35,220 bases of DNA from Lachnospiraceae bacterium. Its GTDB lineage: Bacteria > Bacillota > Clostridia > Oscillospirales > Ruminococcaceae. A program made the translations under genes and the position numbers. Below, one piece after another: positions 16,703 through 24,831 of the stretch. Position 1 is the first letter of the stretch; every line of letters begins with the position of its first letter. The stretch spans positions 1-35,220 of the forward strand of contig JAMPFE010000024.1 in NCBI GenBank assembly GCA_023664705.1. Reading direction: 5' to 3'. Under the pieces are notes generated by a model, which made no database searches, had not been told where the DNA came from, and worked only from the letters and a program-made list of their open reading frames with translations.

Positions 16703-17621
16703 AAAGACGTTGTATTCGCTTCGCTCGCCCTACCGCGAGAGCATGGACGTCATCGGCTTTCAATTCGGTCACGGCGAAAAGGCAGCGTGCGTCGTCGGCG
16801 CAATGCGCGGCAACGAGGTGCAGCAGATGTACGTCTGCTCGCGGCTGGTGAACCGCCTTAAAGCTCTCGAAGCCGAGGGTCTTATCTCCAAGGGAAACGA
16901 AATTATGATAATCCCCTCGGCGAATTACTACTCGATGAATATCGGCAAGCGCTTCTGGACAATGGACAACACCGACATCAACCGAATGTTCCCCGGATAC
17001 GACCTCGGCGAGACCACGCAGCGCATCGCGGCGGGGATATTCGAGAGCGTAAAGGGCTATCGATACGGCGTGCAGCTCGCCAGCTTCTATCAGCAGGGGG
17101 ATTTTCTGCCGCACGTAAAGCTCATGGAAACGGGCTTCACCGACCACGAGCCGATGCGGGATTTCGGGCTGCCCTACGCGTTTATACGCAAGCCGCGCCC
17201 CTACGACACGACTACGCTTAACTACAACTGGCAGATCTGGGAGACTCAGGCGTTCTCGGTCTACACCAACGCCACGGACAATATCGACGAGCCGTCCGCG
17301 AAGCTCGCCGTCGACGCGATTTTGAGGTTTATGGCGCTTCGCGGAGTTATCCGCGCGAAAGTCCCCGGCGGCTATATCACCGAGCTGCTTGAGGAAAGCT
17401 CGCTCGTGCAGATACACTCTACCGCCGCAGGGATCTACAAGAGCTTCGTGCAAACGGGCGACGAGTTCCGCAGGGGCGATATTCTCTGCGAGATAACCGA
17501 CCCGCTCGACGGCAGCGTTATTCGCCGGATAGCCGCGCCCTGCGACGGGATCGTGTTCTTCCGCTACAACCGTCCGCTGGAGTTTGAAAATACCGTGCTG
17601 TATAAGATCATCCCCATATAA
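16695..17621 (+). CDS. M14/AstE-AspA-like paralogue lacking the zinc ligands
   Basis: The protein has 308 residues from the ATG at 16695, which follows GGGAGG by eight bases; a GTG at 16686 is less likely. It aligns with the preceding protein along its length, including NTDINRMFPG and the C-terminal beta domain (AAGIYKS, GDILCEITDP, CDGIVFFRYNRP). The zinc site is gone: the first His of HGDE is Arg38 (MRGNE), the second His of DIHSS is Ala129 (QLAS), and the position of the catalytic Glu is not acidic. It is therefore probably a non-catalytic partner or a ligand-binding protein. It overlaps the first paralogue by eight bases, which favours equal synthesis and a heteromeric complex. Confidence 0.85.
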   Translation: MRKKTLYSLRSPYRESMDVIGFQFGHGEKAACVVGAMRGNEVQQMYVCSRLVNRLKALEAEGLISKGNEIMIIPSANYYSMNIGKRFWTMDNTDINRMFPGYDLGETTQRIAAGIFESVKGYRYGVQLASFYQQGDFLPHVKLMETGFTDHEPMRDFGLPYAFIRKPRPYDTTTLNYNWQIWETQAFSVYTNATDNIDEPSAKLAVDAILRFMALRGVIRAKVPGGYITELLEESSLVQIHSTAAGIYKSFVQTGDEFRRGDILCEITDPLDGSVIRRIAAPCDGIVFFRYNRPLEFENTVLYKIIPI

Positions 17622-17714
17622 AAATGCTTCGGGGCAGAGTATACGACCCGCTTTTCCGCGCCCCTCCGCAAGAGCTTGGCAAATTAGATCACCGTGACCC
17701 GACGGTTCCTGTTT

Positions 17715-19496
17715 TCAAAGCACAACGACCTTATTTTTCCCCGTTCTCTTAGCCTCATAAAGCGCGGTATCGACGCGTGTGCAGAGCACGTCCACGGTAT
17801 CGTCGGGCTTCGCTTGGGTAACTCCGAGGCTTATCGTCTGCATTCTCGCGAGCGGGAATGTGATATTCGCGAAGCATTGCCGAACTAAATCGGCAATAAG
17901 CGCGGCGGAGGACACGTCCGTGTTGTGCAGCAGCATCATAAATTCCTCTCCGCCCCAGCGCCCCGCCGCAGAATTGTTCGCGTAAGAGTTCTGCTTGCCG
18001 TTCAGGATATTCGCGAGAGCCACAATGACGTTATCGCCCTCCTGATGCCCGTAGGTATCGTTGACCGACTTGAAATTGTCGATGTCCATCATTATCAGCG
18101 AGAAGCTCTCCTTGTTTTCAAGGCTTTGAGTTATCTGCGACTGTATCTCCTTGCGGTTGAACAGCCCCGTAAGCCCGTCCACAATGGCGGCGGTTTTCAG
18201 CTTTGCGTTCATAAATTCCAGCTTGCGGTTGGTATCCTCAAGCTCCATTGCCGTAACGCTGATGAATGTGGCAAGTCTCGACGCCAGCGGCACCCTCGTC
18301 CGCAGCTCCTCGTTGACCGGCGCGCTTCTGTCGGGCTCCCGCTTTTCGCCCTCGCGCATTGCGGCTATTACCAGCGTGACGTTATGCTGATTGAGGTTGT
18401 CGCCGAAGCGTATAAACTCCCCGTGCGAGAAAAATCCCACGGAGGGCGCGATTTTCTTGAAAGGATAGATCTCAAAGGTAGGCTCCTTATCCGACCAGAA
18501 CGCGCGTCTCGCCGCGCAGGAGAATATATGTATAACATCGGGGCAGAACTCGGCGATGCGCTCACTGTCCTCGCGGATAGTCTCAACGATAGTCGTCGGG
18601 TCGCCGTAGGAGAGCCTTACAACGGAGCCCATATCGATATCCGAAGACATGGTTATGGAATCGTCCTCGTTGCTCGAAAGCGGCGTGCGCAGTATCGTGG
18701 TGTTGTTATGGTCGTACAAAAGCGGGAACTCCAGCGTGTTGTAGAAGAAATTCTTATCGTTTTTGATATTGAGATACTTTTGATAGACCTGATACGCGGG
18801 AACGCCGTCCAGCTCCCGCAAAACCGAGCCCTCGGACTTCGTGACGGTAAATTTTCTTCCGAGAGGCTTCCAGCCCGTGGCGCTGATGGACTCAACATAA
18901 AGATCCTCGCCGCCGTAAAATATGACCAGAACCGCCTTTTCGGAATAGCCGAAGCCCTTGGAGAACACCGCCGAATTGTCGCTTGTGATGTCCTCGCTGC
19001 ACGCCACTCCGCCAAAGATGCGCACTCCGCTCGTCACGTCCCTCAATCCGTCGCAGAAGCGCGTCGAGGACTCCTCGGGTATGGTGAAATACAGCTCTAT
19101 CGCCTTTACCCACGGCTCTTTTCTCGTGCTTTCGAGTATCTGCGCGGTCACCTCGTCATAGCTTTGCCCGGACAGGTCGTATTGAAAAAGCTTGACCCGT
19201 GTGGTCGGCTTTTCAAATTCGGTGCAGAGAACCGTCACCTTTTCCGAAAGCTGACAGTTTACAATATTACCGCTTGTGGTACAGCCGAAATAGAGAGCCT
19301 CGGGGAACGCCTTTTCGATAGCTCCGCAAACCTCAGTTACCTCGTCGCGGCGAATACCCTCGCTCAAAACCGTAAAGACCCTTTTGACGCCCGAGCCGCA
19401 CTCGACGCTCGAGCCGCACTCGACGCTCGAGCCGAGACCCGAAAGGCACCGCTCAAACGACGCGGCGTCGGTATAATCAAGCTTTGTCTGTTTCAT
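17715..19496 (-). CDS. FIST-domain sensor diguanylate cyclase (FIST_N-FIST_C-GGDEF)
   Basis: The protein has 593 residues and is cytoplasmic, with no signal or membrane segment. Residues about 35-225 match FIST_N (ALYFGCTTSGNI, FGGVACSED) and about 230-380 FIST_C (HIFSCAARRAFW, GFFSHGEF). FIST domains are believed to bind small molecules such as amino acids. A helical linker (about 400-430) leads to a GGDEF domain with DGLTGLFNR, MDIDNFKSVNDTYGH and an intact GGEEF near residue 515, so c-di-GMP synthesis is expected. The inhibitory RxxD site is absent (ANNS). Near residue 25 an 18-bp tandem duplication (19395-19430) repeats VECGSS. AAGGAGAAG precedes the ATG. Confidence 0.92.
   Translation of the reverse strand: MKQTKLDYTDAASFERCLSGLGSSVECGSSVECGSGVKRVFTVLSEGIRRDEVTEVCGAIEKAFPEALYFGCTTSGNIVNCQLSEKVTVLCTEFEKPTTRVKLFQYDLSGQSYDEVTAQILESTRKEPWVKAIELYFTIPEESSTRFCDGLRDVTSGVRIFGGVACSEDITSDNSAVFSKGFGYSEKAVLVIFYGGEDLYVESISATGWKPLGRKFTVTKSEGSVLRELDGVPAYQVYQKYLNIKNDKNFFYNTLEFPLLYDHNNTTILRTPLSSNEDDSITMSSDIDMGSVVRLSYGDPTTIVETIREDSERIAEFCPDVIHIFSCAARRAFWSDKEPTFEIYPFKKIAPSVGFFSHGEFIRFGDNLNQHNVTLVIAAMREGEKREPDRSAPVNEELRTRVPLASRLATFISVTAMELEDTNRKLEFMNAKLKTAAIVDGLTGLFNRKEIQSQITQSLENKESFSLIMMDIDNFKSVNDTYGHQEGDNVIVALANILNGKQNSYANNSAAGRWGGEEFMMLLHNTDVSSAALIADLVRQCFANITFPLARMQTISLGVTQAKPDDTVDVLCTRVDTALYEAKRTGKNKVVVL
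19395..19434. repeat. 18-bp tandem duplication inside the FIST-GGDEF gene
   Basis: Two identical 18-bp units (19395-19412 and 19413-19430) followed by a 4-base partial copy. It is in frame and adds one VECGSS repeat, so copy-number change would not break the gene. Confidence 0.85.
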
Positions 19497-19538
19497 ATTG
19501 TCCGCTTCTCCTTATCAAAAAAATATATACTTATATGT

Positions 19539-19567
19539 ATTATAACACATATCGTTCCAAAAGTCAA
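19539..19567 (-). promoter_or_regulatory. Sigma-A promoter of the FIST-GGDEF gene
   Basis: On the minus strand TTGACT (19562-19567), 17 bases, TATAAT (19539-19544). The spacer begins TTTGGAAC, as does that of the promoter at 31232-31260; the two 29-base cores differ at only three positions. Confidence 0.85.
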
Positions 19568-19750
19568 CCATTATTTTCCGGGAGGTATGCCCGAACGCGC
19601 GGTTTATAAGAAGTCCGGGACGAAAAAAGCATCACGCCGTACCTTATGTGTTTTCGGTATTTAATTTTTTCGGAACCGATAAAATTTCCCCGATTTAATT
19701 ATCGCATAACTCGAACTGCAAAAAACCGCAATTTTTTTCGTCGTCACGGC

Positions 19751-19942
19751 AATTTCCAAATTTTAACTTAAATTTACAGTACTTCCAAATATTTACATCT
19801 CAAAACCGCAAAAATCTGCAAATAACTGCAAAACGGCTGCAAAAAACTGCACGCTAACTGCAAAATACTGCACGAAAAGGGACAAATTCAAACGATTTGT
19901 CCCTTATTCCCTTGCGCTTTGCAAGTTTCCAATTAAAAAAAT
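19751..19942 (+). repeat. Dispersed intergenic repeat, copy A, with helically phased TGCA motifs and a terminal hairpin
   Basis: This fills most of the gap between the cyclase promoter and the GH59 remnant. It opens with two TTCCAAAT boxes 29 bases apart. Seven (T/C)GCA motifs follow, the G at 19808, 19818, 19828, 19839, 19849, 19860 and 19870: spacings 10, 10, 11, 10, 11, 10. A perfect 11-bp hairpin AAGGGACAAAT / ATTTGTCCCTT (19877-19905) and a TTTCCAATTAAAAA segment close it. A second copy lies at 32166-32363 with the same spacing but many substitutions. The 10-11 spacing excludes a reading frame. No gene is visible here. Confidence 0.75.
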
Positions 19943-21298
19943 TCATTTTCGCCCATGAAGCCCAAAACGCGATATCCGAATTGTCCATGCCTCGGCGGGC
20001 TTATCGGCTATCCCAATACGCCTTGATAACGTTTTTCGTTGCCGACAACCGTCCGCGCACACCCGTATCCAATAGCCGCTCTGCCCCTCGGACGCGAGAT
20101 TATACCGCAGACCTATCCCCACATAGTTGTCCGCCCCGCCGCGCTCGTCGAGCCTTACGTCGGCGCTTACGCTGTAATCGCTCCAGCGGTCGTCGCCGAA
20201 ATTCGTCACGGGGTCGGGCGTCCAACCCCATTCCTCCGCCCTCAGCTCCTCGGTAATGATCTGGCAAAGATAATTGTTTCCGCTGCCGTCCGTCCGAACC
20301 TCAAACGCGCCGCCTATATCGGTAGTATAGCGCGGAGCATAGCCCCTTGACGGAAGATAGTCCGCGCCGAATTTACCGTATCGGTAATCGTCGCGGTAGG
20401 GCAGCTCGAGAACGTTGTTTTCGCGCTTGTCGGGGTTTTTAAAGTACTCCCCGTCGAAGCTTATGTCAACGGTCGAGACGGTTATTATCGACGACGGCTT
20501 GACGGTGACGGAAAAGCCGTATGCTCCGTCGCCGCTGCCCGTCGGAACGACGCTTTCCCTTAATTTGAAATAATTCTCGTCGTAATTTGCCTTGTCGTTT
20601 TCGGGACCGCGCGTTTCCCAAACGTAAACCCTCGACGGCGCTTTGGCGAGATTTGACACGGTAAAATCGTACCGAATATCCTTATCGGTCGTATTGACGA
20701 TAACGGTGCCGTAATCGCCCGTTTTCAAGTCCGCGGCGGTCATATAGCTGTAAACCGCGCCGACAAGAGCGTGACCGTCGCCGCCCTCCTTAGCGTCGCA
20801 ATAGCAGGCGTTATCGATAAACGCCCAACCCTTTTTGAAAAAGCGCGAAAAATGCAGCTGCATAAAAAATCCGCTTTCAAGATGAAAATATCCGCTCCAC
20901 GGACTGTTTGCGGTAATGAGCTGCTTGTGGCAGAAGGTAACGCCGTCGTAATACGCCGCGATGGCGGGCTGATATTCGCACAGCGTCATACCGCCGCAGG
21001 GGTACATCGCGATAAAGCGGTTCGCAATGTCGAGAACGCCGTTTATCCCGCTCAGCCCCGATTTCGTCTCGTCATAGCGGCACGTCCCCTCGGAATAGGA
21101 CATAGGAGGGCTTGCCTCGGAGAACCACAGCTCCTTGCCGTATTCGTCGGCGAGTTTTCTCGCGGCGTCGGTCGCGAAGCTGATATAATGCGCCCCGACC
21201 ACGTCCACGGCGTTCCGCAGCTCCTCGTCGTTTATCAGCTCCTCGGCTATGTACCAAGCGTGCTCCGCGTCGCCCGCGACTATCTTTAGCGTATTATT
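19943..21298 (-). pseudogene. GH59 (galactocerebrosidase-like) glycoside hydrolase remnant
   Basis: The frame is open from 21298, right after a TAA, to 19943. The sequence fits the middle and end of a GH59 enzyme: KIVAGDAEHAW, AVDVVGAHY, the nucleophile region ELWFSEAS, NSPWSGYFHLESG, and a C-terminal lectin-like domain (WSDYSVSADVRLDERGG). GH59 enzymes cleave beta-galactosides. The first part of the catalytic barrel, which carries the acid/base Glu, is missing, and no ribosome site or signal peptide is present (the first start is a GTG at 21208). The last 40 residues after ADG look frameshifted. The gene is therefore broken at both ends and flanked on the left by repeat copy A. An intact copy elsewhere cannot be excluded. 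Confidence 0.75.
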
Positions 21299-21443
21299 TT
21301 ATCCCGCGCGTTCCGTAGGCGTTCGGAACGTTGTAAAAATACGGCGCGTAGGTTATCGTAACCGTAAAGCAAAACACATGCCGCTGAAATTGTCAAGCGC
21401 GGAAGAATATTGACTTTTAGCCTTAAAAAACTCCGAAATCCAC

Positions 21444-21472
21444 TTGAAATTTTTGTTTGAAAGTGATATAAT
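21444..21472 (+). promoter_or_regulatory. Sigma-A promoter upstream of the short ORF and ankyrin gene
   Basis: TTGAAA (21444-21449), 17 bases, TATAAT (21467-21472). It is the only good promoter before the ankyrin gene. The stretch 21299-21443 holds nothing recognisable. Confidence 0.8.
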
Positions 21473-21503
21473 AGTTGCTGTGATAACGGCAAGGGAGTTT
21501 GAC

Positions 21504-21587
21504 ATGAAGGACTTGAGCGGGCTTTCGGAGGTGTATGAGAGGCTGTGCCGACAGCGGGGGAGCTTGCACGGCAGGAGCGGCTTTTGA
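21504..21587 (+). CDS. Short ORF (27 aa), leader peptide or gene remnant
   Basis: ATG with AAGGGAG seven bases upstream, about 30 bases downstream of a consensus promoter. The peptide begins MKDLSGLSEVYERL, is charged and ends after 27 residues. I do not recognise it. It could be a leader peptide or the first codons of a gene whose remainder was lost; the following 60 bases before the ankyrin gene show no continuation. Confidence 0.4.
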   Translation: MKDLSGLSEVYERLCRQRGSLHGRSGF

Positions 21588-21644
21588 CCGAGATAAGGTG
21601 ATACAGTATACGGATAAACATAAACATAAACGGAAGGAGCTTCT

Positions 21645-22397
21645 ATGGGTTACGGGGGTTTGGCGATAGTCGGGATCATATTTTGCATAATTATCGCGAT
21701 ATTTACAGGAATGCTGATAACGGGTCTGGCATTTGTCGTTACAGGCGTTGTGAAATACGTTAAAAACGGCAGAACATTCACGGCAGGGTCGAAAAAAACA
21801 TTGATTATCGGTATATGTCTTGCCGCTCTGCCGCTCTTGTCGCTCATTACGACAGGAATAAGTAAGGTCAGCGAAAGCGTAAACAACAGCCGCGATCTGT
21901 ATTATCAGGCAACTTCGGGCACCGCGGACGGTATGCGGCGCATACTGGAGAGCGGCGTATCCCCCGACTGCAAGGCTTTTGACCGTTCGATGAAGCTCAA
22001 TGCTCCCGCCGAGGGCACGGAGACTACGATACTCGGCTATCTCGTGATATATTACAACGACAATCGCAACGAACGCGAGCAATACGGCGAGAAGATACAG
22101 CTTCTTATTGATTACGGCGCGGACGTCAATCGAAGGATGGGCTATCTTTCAATGCCCGATGTGATCGTTACGCCGCTGCTTATGGCGGTCGACGGCAGAA
22201 ACAGCGATGTGACGGAGCTTTTGCTGAAAAACGGCGCGGATGTCAACGCACGCTATCAAGACGGAAAGACCGCGCTGGAAAAGCTTAATTCCGATATTGA
22301 ATATTACGGTCCCGACGGTTATCGGTATGATGAAGATTTTTATAACAACCTTTTGAGTGTAAGAGATGTTTTGTTGAGATACGGTGCAAAACGGTAA
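21645..22397 (+). CDS. Membrane-anchored ankyrin-repeat protein
   Basis: The protein has 250 residues. Two hydrophobic segments (about residues 5-37 and 51-70) form a hairpin anchor. The remainder carries ankyrin repeats: GTADGMRRILESGVSPDCKA, KIQLLIDYGADVNRR, NSDVTELLLKNGADVNARYQDGKTALEKL and VRDVLLRYGAKR, about four units. Ankyrin repeats mediate protein contacts, so it is probably a membrane-tethered adaptor; no enzymatic domain is visible. AAGGAG precedes the ATG. It ends 32 bases before metH and may share its transcript. Confidence 0.85.
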   Translation: MGYGGLAIVGIIFCIIIAIFTGMLITGLAFVVTGVVKYVKNGRTFTAGSKKTLIIGICLAALPLLSLITTGISKVSESVNNSRDLYYQATSGTADGMRRILESGVSPDCKAFDRSMKLNAPAEGTETTILGYLVIYYNDNRNEREQYGEKIQLLIDYGADVNRRMGYLSMPDVIVTPLLMAVDGRNSDVTELLLKNGADVNARYQDGKTALEKLNSDIEYYGPDGYRYDEDFYNNLLSVRDVLLRYGAKR

Positions 22398-22429
22398 AAC
22401 AAAAATAACACAGAACGGAGCAAGGAAAG

Positions 22430-24829
22430 ATGACATTTAAGGAACTGCTTGAAAACAAGGAATTTGTGCTGCTGGACGGGGCAATGGGAACAATGCTCCA
22501 GAAGAGCGGCTTAAAGCTCGGCGGCATTCCCGAGGAACTTAACTTCACAAATCCCGAGCTTATTGAACAAATACACAAAAAGTATATAAAGGCGGGGGCA
22601 ATGGCTGTCTACGCGAACACCTTCGGCGCGAACCGCCATAAGCTCGCCGACAGCAAGTATTCCGTTGCCGAAACGGTGAAAAAGGGCATTGAAATAGCGA
22701 AAAAAGCCTGCGCGGGAACGGACGCTCTGGTAGCTCTGGACGTGGGCTCGCTCGGCGTGATGCTGCGCCCGACGGGAGACCTCCCCGCGGACGAGGCTTA
22801 CGATATGTTCAAGGAGATAATGCTCGCCGGCAGGGACGCGGATTTCATCGTCCTCGAGACCATGACCGACCTTATGGAGATAAAGACCGCCCTGCTCGCC
22901 GCCAAGGAGAACACAGACCTACCCGTCGTCTGCACCATGACGTTCGAGAAGAATTTGCGCACGTTCACGGGATGCACGGTCGCTTCCATGGCGCTCACGC
23001 TCGGCGGCATGGGCGCGGACGTTATCGGCATGAACTGCTCGCTCGGACCGGACGAGGCTATGCCTATCGTCGACGAGCTGCTCAAATGGAGCGAGGTGCC
23101 CGTGCTCATTCGCCCGAACGCGGGCTTGCCCGACCCGAAAACCAACGAATACAACGTCACGCCGTCCGAGTACGCGGACATTATGGCAAGTATCGCGGAC
23201 AAGGGCGTAAAGGTTCTCGGGGGCTGCTGCGGAACCTCGCCCGAGTTTATCGCCGAGGTCGCGAAACGGCTTGACGGAAGAAAATTCAAGCGCGAATTGC
23301 CCGAAATACCCGCGGCGGTCTGCTCGGCGAATACCGTCGTGACGATAGATACCGTCTGCGTTATCGGCGAGCGCATAAACCCCACGGGCAAGAAGCTCTT
23401 CAAGGAGGCGCTCAAGCGGCGCGACCTCGACTACATAATGAAGCAGGCTATCGAGCAGACCGAGGGCGGCGCGGAGATACTCGACGTGAACGTCGGGCTG
23501 CCCGACATCGACGAAAGGGAAATGATGCTCGCGGCGGTCGACGCGGTGCAGTCCGTGACCGACGCGCCGCTCCAGATAGACACCACCGAGACGGAGGTGC
23601 TCGAGGCGGCTCTGCGGAACGTTTCGGGCAAGCCTATCGTCAACTCCGTAAACGGCGAGGACGAAAAGCTGGAAGCCGTGCTGCCGCTCGTCAAAAAGTA
23701 CGGCGCGGCGGTCATCGGCTTGGCGCTCGACAAGGACGGCATCCCCAAAACCGCCGAAAAGCGCTTCGAGATCGCCGAGAAGATACTGAAACGCGCTCTG
23801 GAATACGGCATCCCCAAGCGCGACGTGTATATCGACTGCCTCACGCTAACCGCCTCGGCGGAGCAGGAGAACGTCCCCGAGACCGTCAAGGCTATCCGCA
23901 TGGTTCGGGAGCGCTTGGGGCTGAAAAACGTCCTCGGCGTGTCAAATATCTCGTTTGGGCTGCCGAACCGCGAGCTTGTCAACACTACTTTTCTCACAAT
24001 GGCGATGAACAGCGGGCTCGACCTTCCGATAATGAACCCCAACTCCGCGGCGATGATAGGCGCGGTGCGGGCGTTTCGGCTGCTGTCGGGGTACGACAAA
24101 AACGGCGCGGAGTTCATCGAAAAATACGCGAACGCCAAGCTCGTCACTCAAGCCGTCGGTTCGACGGCAAGCGCTGCTGCTGCGCCCGAAAGCGGAACGG
24201 ATATCTCCCACGCGATAGCGAGCGGCTTGAAGGCCGAGTGCGCCGCCGCGGCGGAAAAGCTCCTCGCGGAGGGCATGGAGCCCATGGAGCTTATCAACGA
24301 AAAGCTCATTCCCGCGCTGGACGAGGCAGGGGAGAGGTTTGAAAAAGGAAAAATTTTCCTGCCGCAGCTCATTCAATCCGCGGGCGCGGCTCAGGCGGCG
24401 TTCGACGCGGTGAAAAAAGCGCTCTCGGAACGCGGCGGCGCAAGCGAGAGCAGGGGAAGGGTAGTTCTCGCGACGGTCAAGGGCGACGTTCACGATATAG
24501 GAAAGAATATCGTCAAAACGCTGCTCGAAAACTACGGCTTCGAGGTCATCGACCTCGGCAAGGACGTTGAGTACCAAGCCGTCGTGGACGCGGCAATAAA
24601 ATACGACGTGCGGCTCGTCGGGCTGTCCGCGCTGATGACGACGACGCTCAAAAGCATGGAGGGCACCATAAAGCTGCTTCATGACAACAACGTCAACTGC
24701 AAAATAGTGGTGGGCGGCGCTGTGCTCACGCCCGAGTACGCCGAGAAAATAGGCGCGGATTTCTACGCCAAGGACGCCAAGGAGACGGTCGACGTCGCGC
24801 GGCGCGTATACGAATCTTTGGAGGGATAA
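22430..24829 (+). CDS. metH: Cobalamin-dependent methionine synthase, short form
   Basis: The protein has 799 residues. The homocysteine-binding barrel (1 to about 290) has the zinc cysteines in GGCCGTSPEF near residue 264. The methyltetrahydrofolate-binding barrel (about 305-570) includes CVIGERINPTGKK and EGGAEILDVNVG. The cobalamin cap (about 590-675) and Rossmann-type cobalamin domain (about 680-799) include the ligand His in KGDVHDIGKNIV near residue 688. It transfers the methyl group of methyltetrahydrofolate to homocysteine. The C-terminal S-adenosylmethionine reactivation domain of the enterobacterial enzyme is absent, which is usual in Clostridia and implies a separate reactivase. 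AAGGAAAG precedes the ATG. No cobalamin or SAM riboswitch was seen in the short upstream gap. Confidence 0.95.
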   Translation: MTFKELLENKEFVLLDGAMGTMLQKSGLKLGGIPEELNFTNPELIEQIHKKYIKAGAMAVYANTFGANRHKLADSKYSVAETVKKGIEIAKKACAGTDALVALDVGSLGVMLRPTGDLPADEAYDMFKEIMLAGRDADFIVLETMTDLMEIKTALLAAKENTDLPVVCTMTFEKNLRTFTGCTVASMALTLGGMGADVIGMNCSLGPDEAMPIVDELLKWSEVPVLIRPNAGLPDPKTNEYNVTPSEYADIMASIADKGVKVLGGCCGTSPEFIAEVAKRLDGRKFKRELPEIPAAVCSANTVVTIDTVCVIGERINPTGKKLFKEALKRRDLDYIMKQAIEQTEGGAEILDVNVGLPDIDEREMMLAAVDAVQSVTDAPLQIDTTETEVLEAALRNVSGKPIVNSVNGEDEKLEAVLPLVKKYGAAVIGLALDKDGIPKTAEKRFEIAEKILKRALEYGIPKRDVYIDCLTLTASAEQENVPETVKAIRMVRERLGLKNVLGVSNISFGLPNRELVNTTFLTMAMNSGLDLPIMNPNSAAMIGAVRAFRLLSGYDKNGAEFIEKYANAKLVTQAVGSTASAAAAPESGTDISHAIASGLKAECAAAAEKLLAEGMEPMELINEKLIPALDEAGERFEKGKIFLPQLIQSAGAAQAAFDAVKKALSERGGASESRGRVVLATVKGDVHDIGKNIVKTLLENYGFEVIDLGKDVEYQAVVDAAIKYDVRLVGLSALMTTTLKSMEGTIKLLHDNNVNCKIVVGGAVLTPEYAEKIGADFYAKDAKETVDVARRVYESLEG

Positions 24830-24831
24830 TT

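Noticed and set aside
17925..19664. 579-codon plus-strand frame opposite the FIST-GGDEF gene
   Set aside because: The minus strand contains complete FIST and GGDEF domains; the plus frame has no start signal and a random composition.
22398..22429. Cobalamin or SAM riboswitch before metH
   Set aside because: The gap is only 32 bases and the preceding 200 bases are coding; no conserved riboswitch elements were seen.
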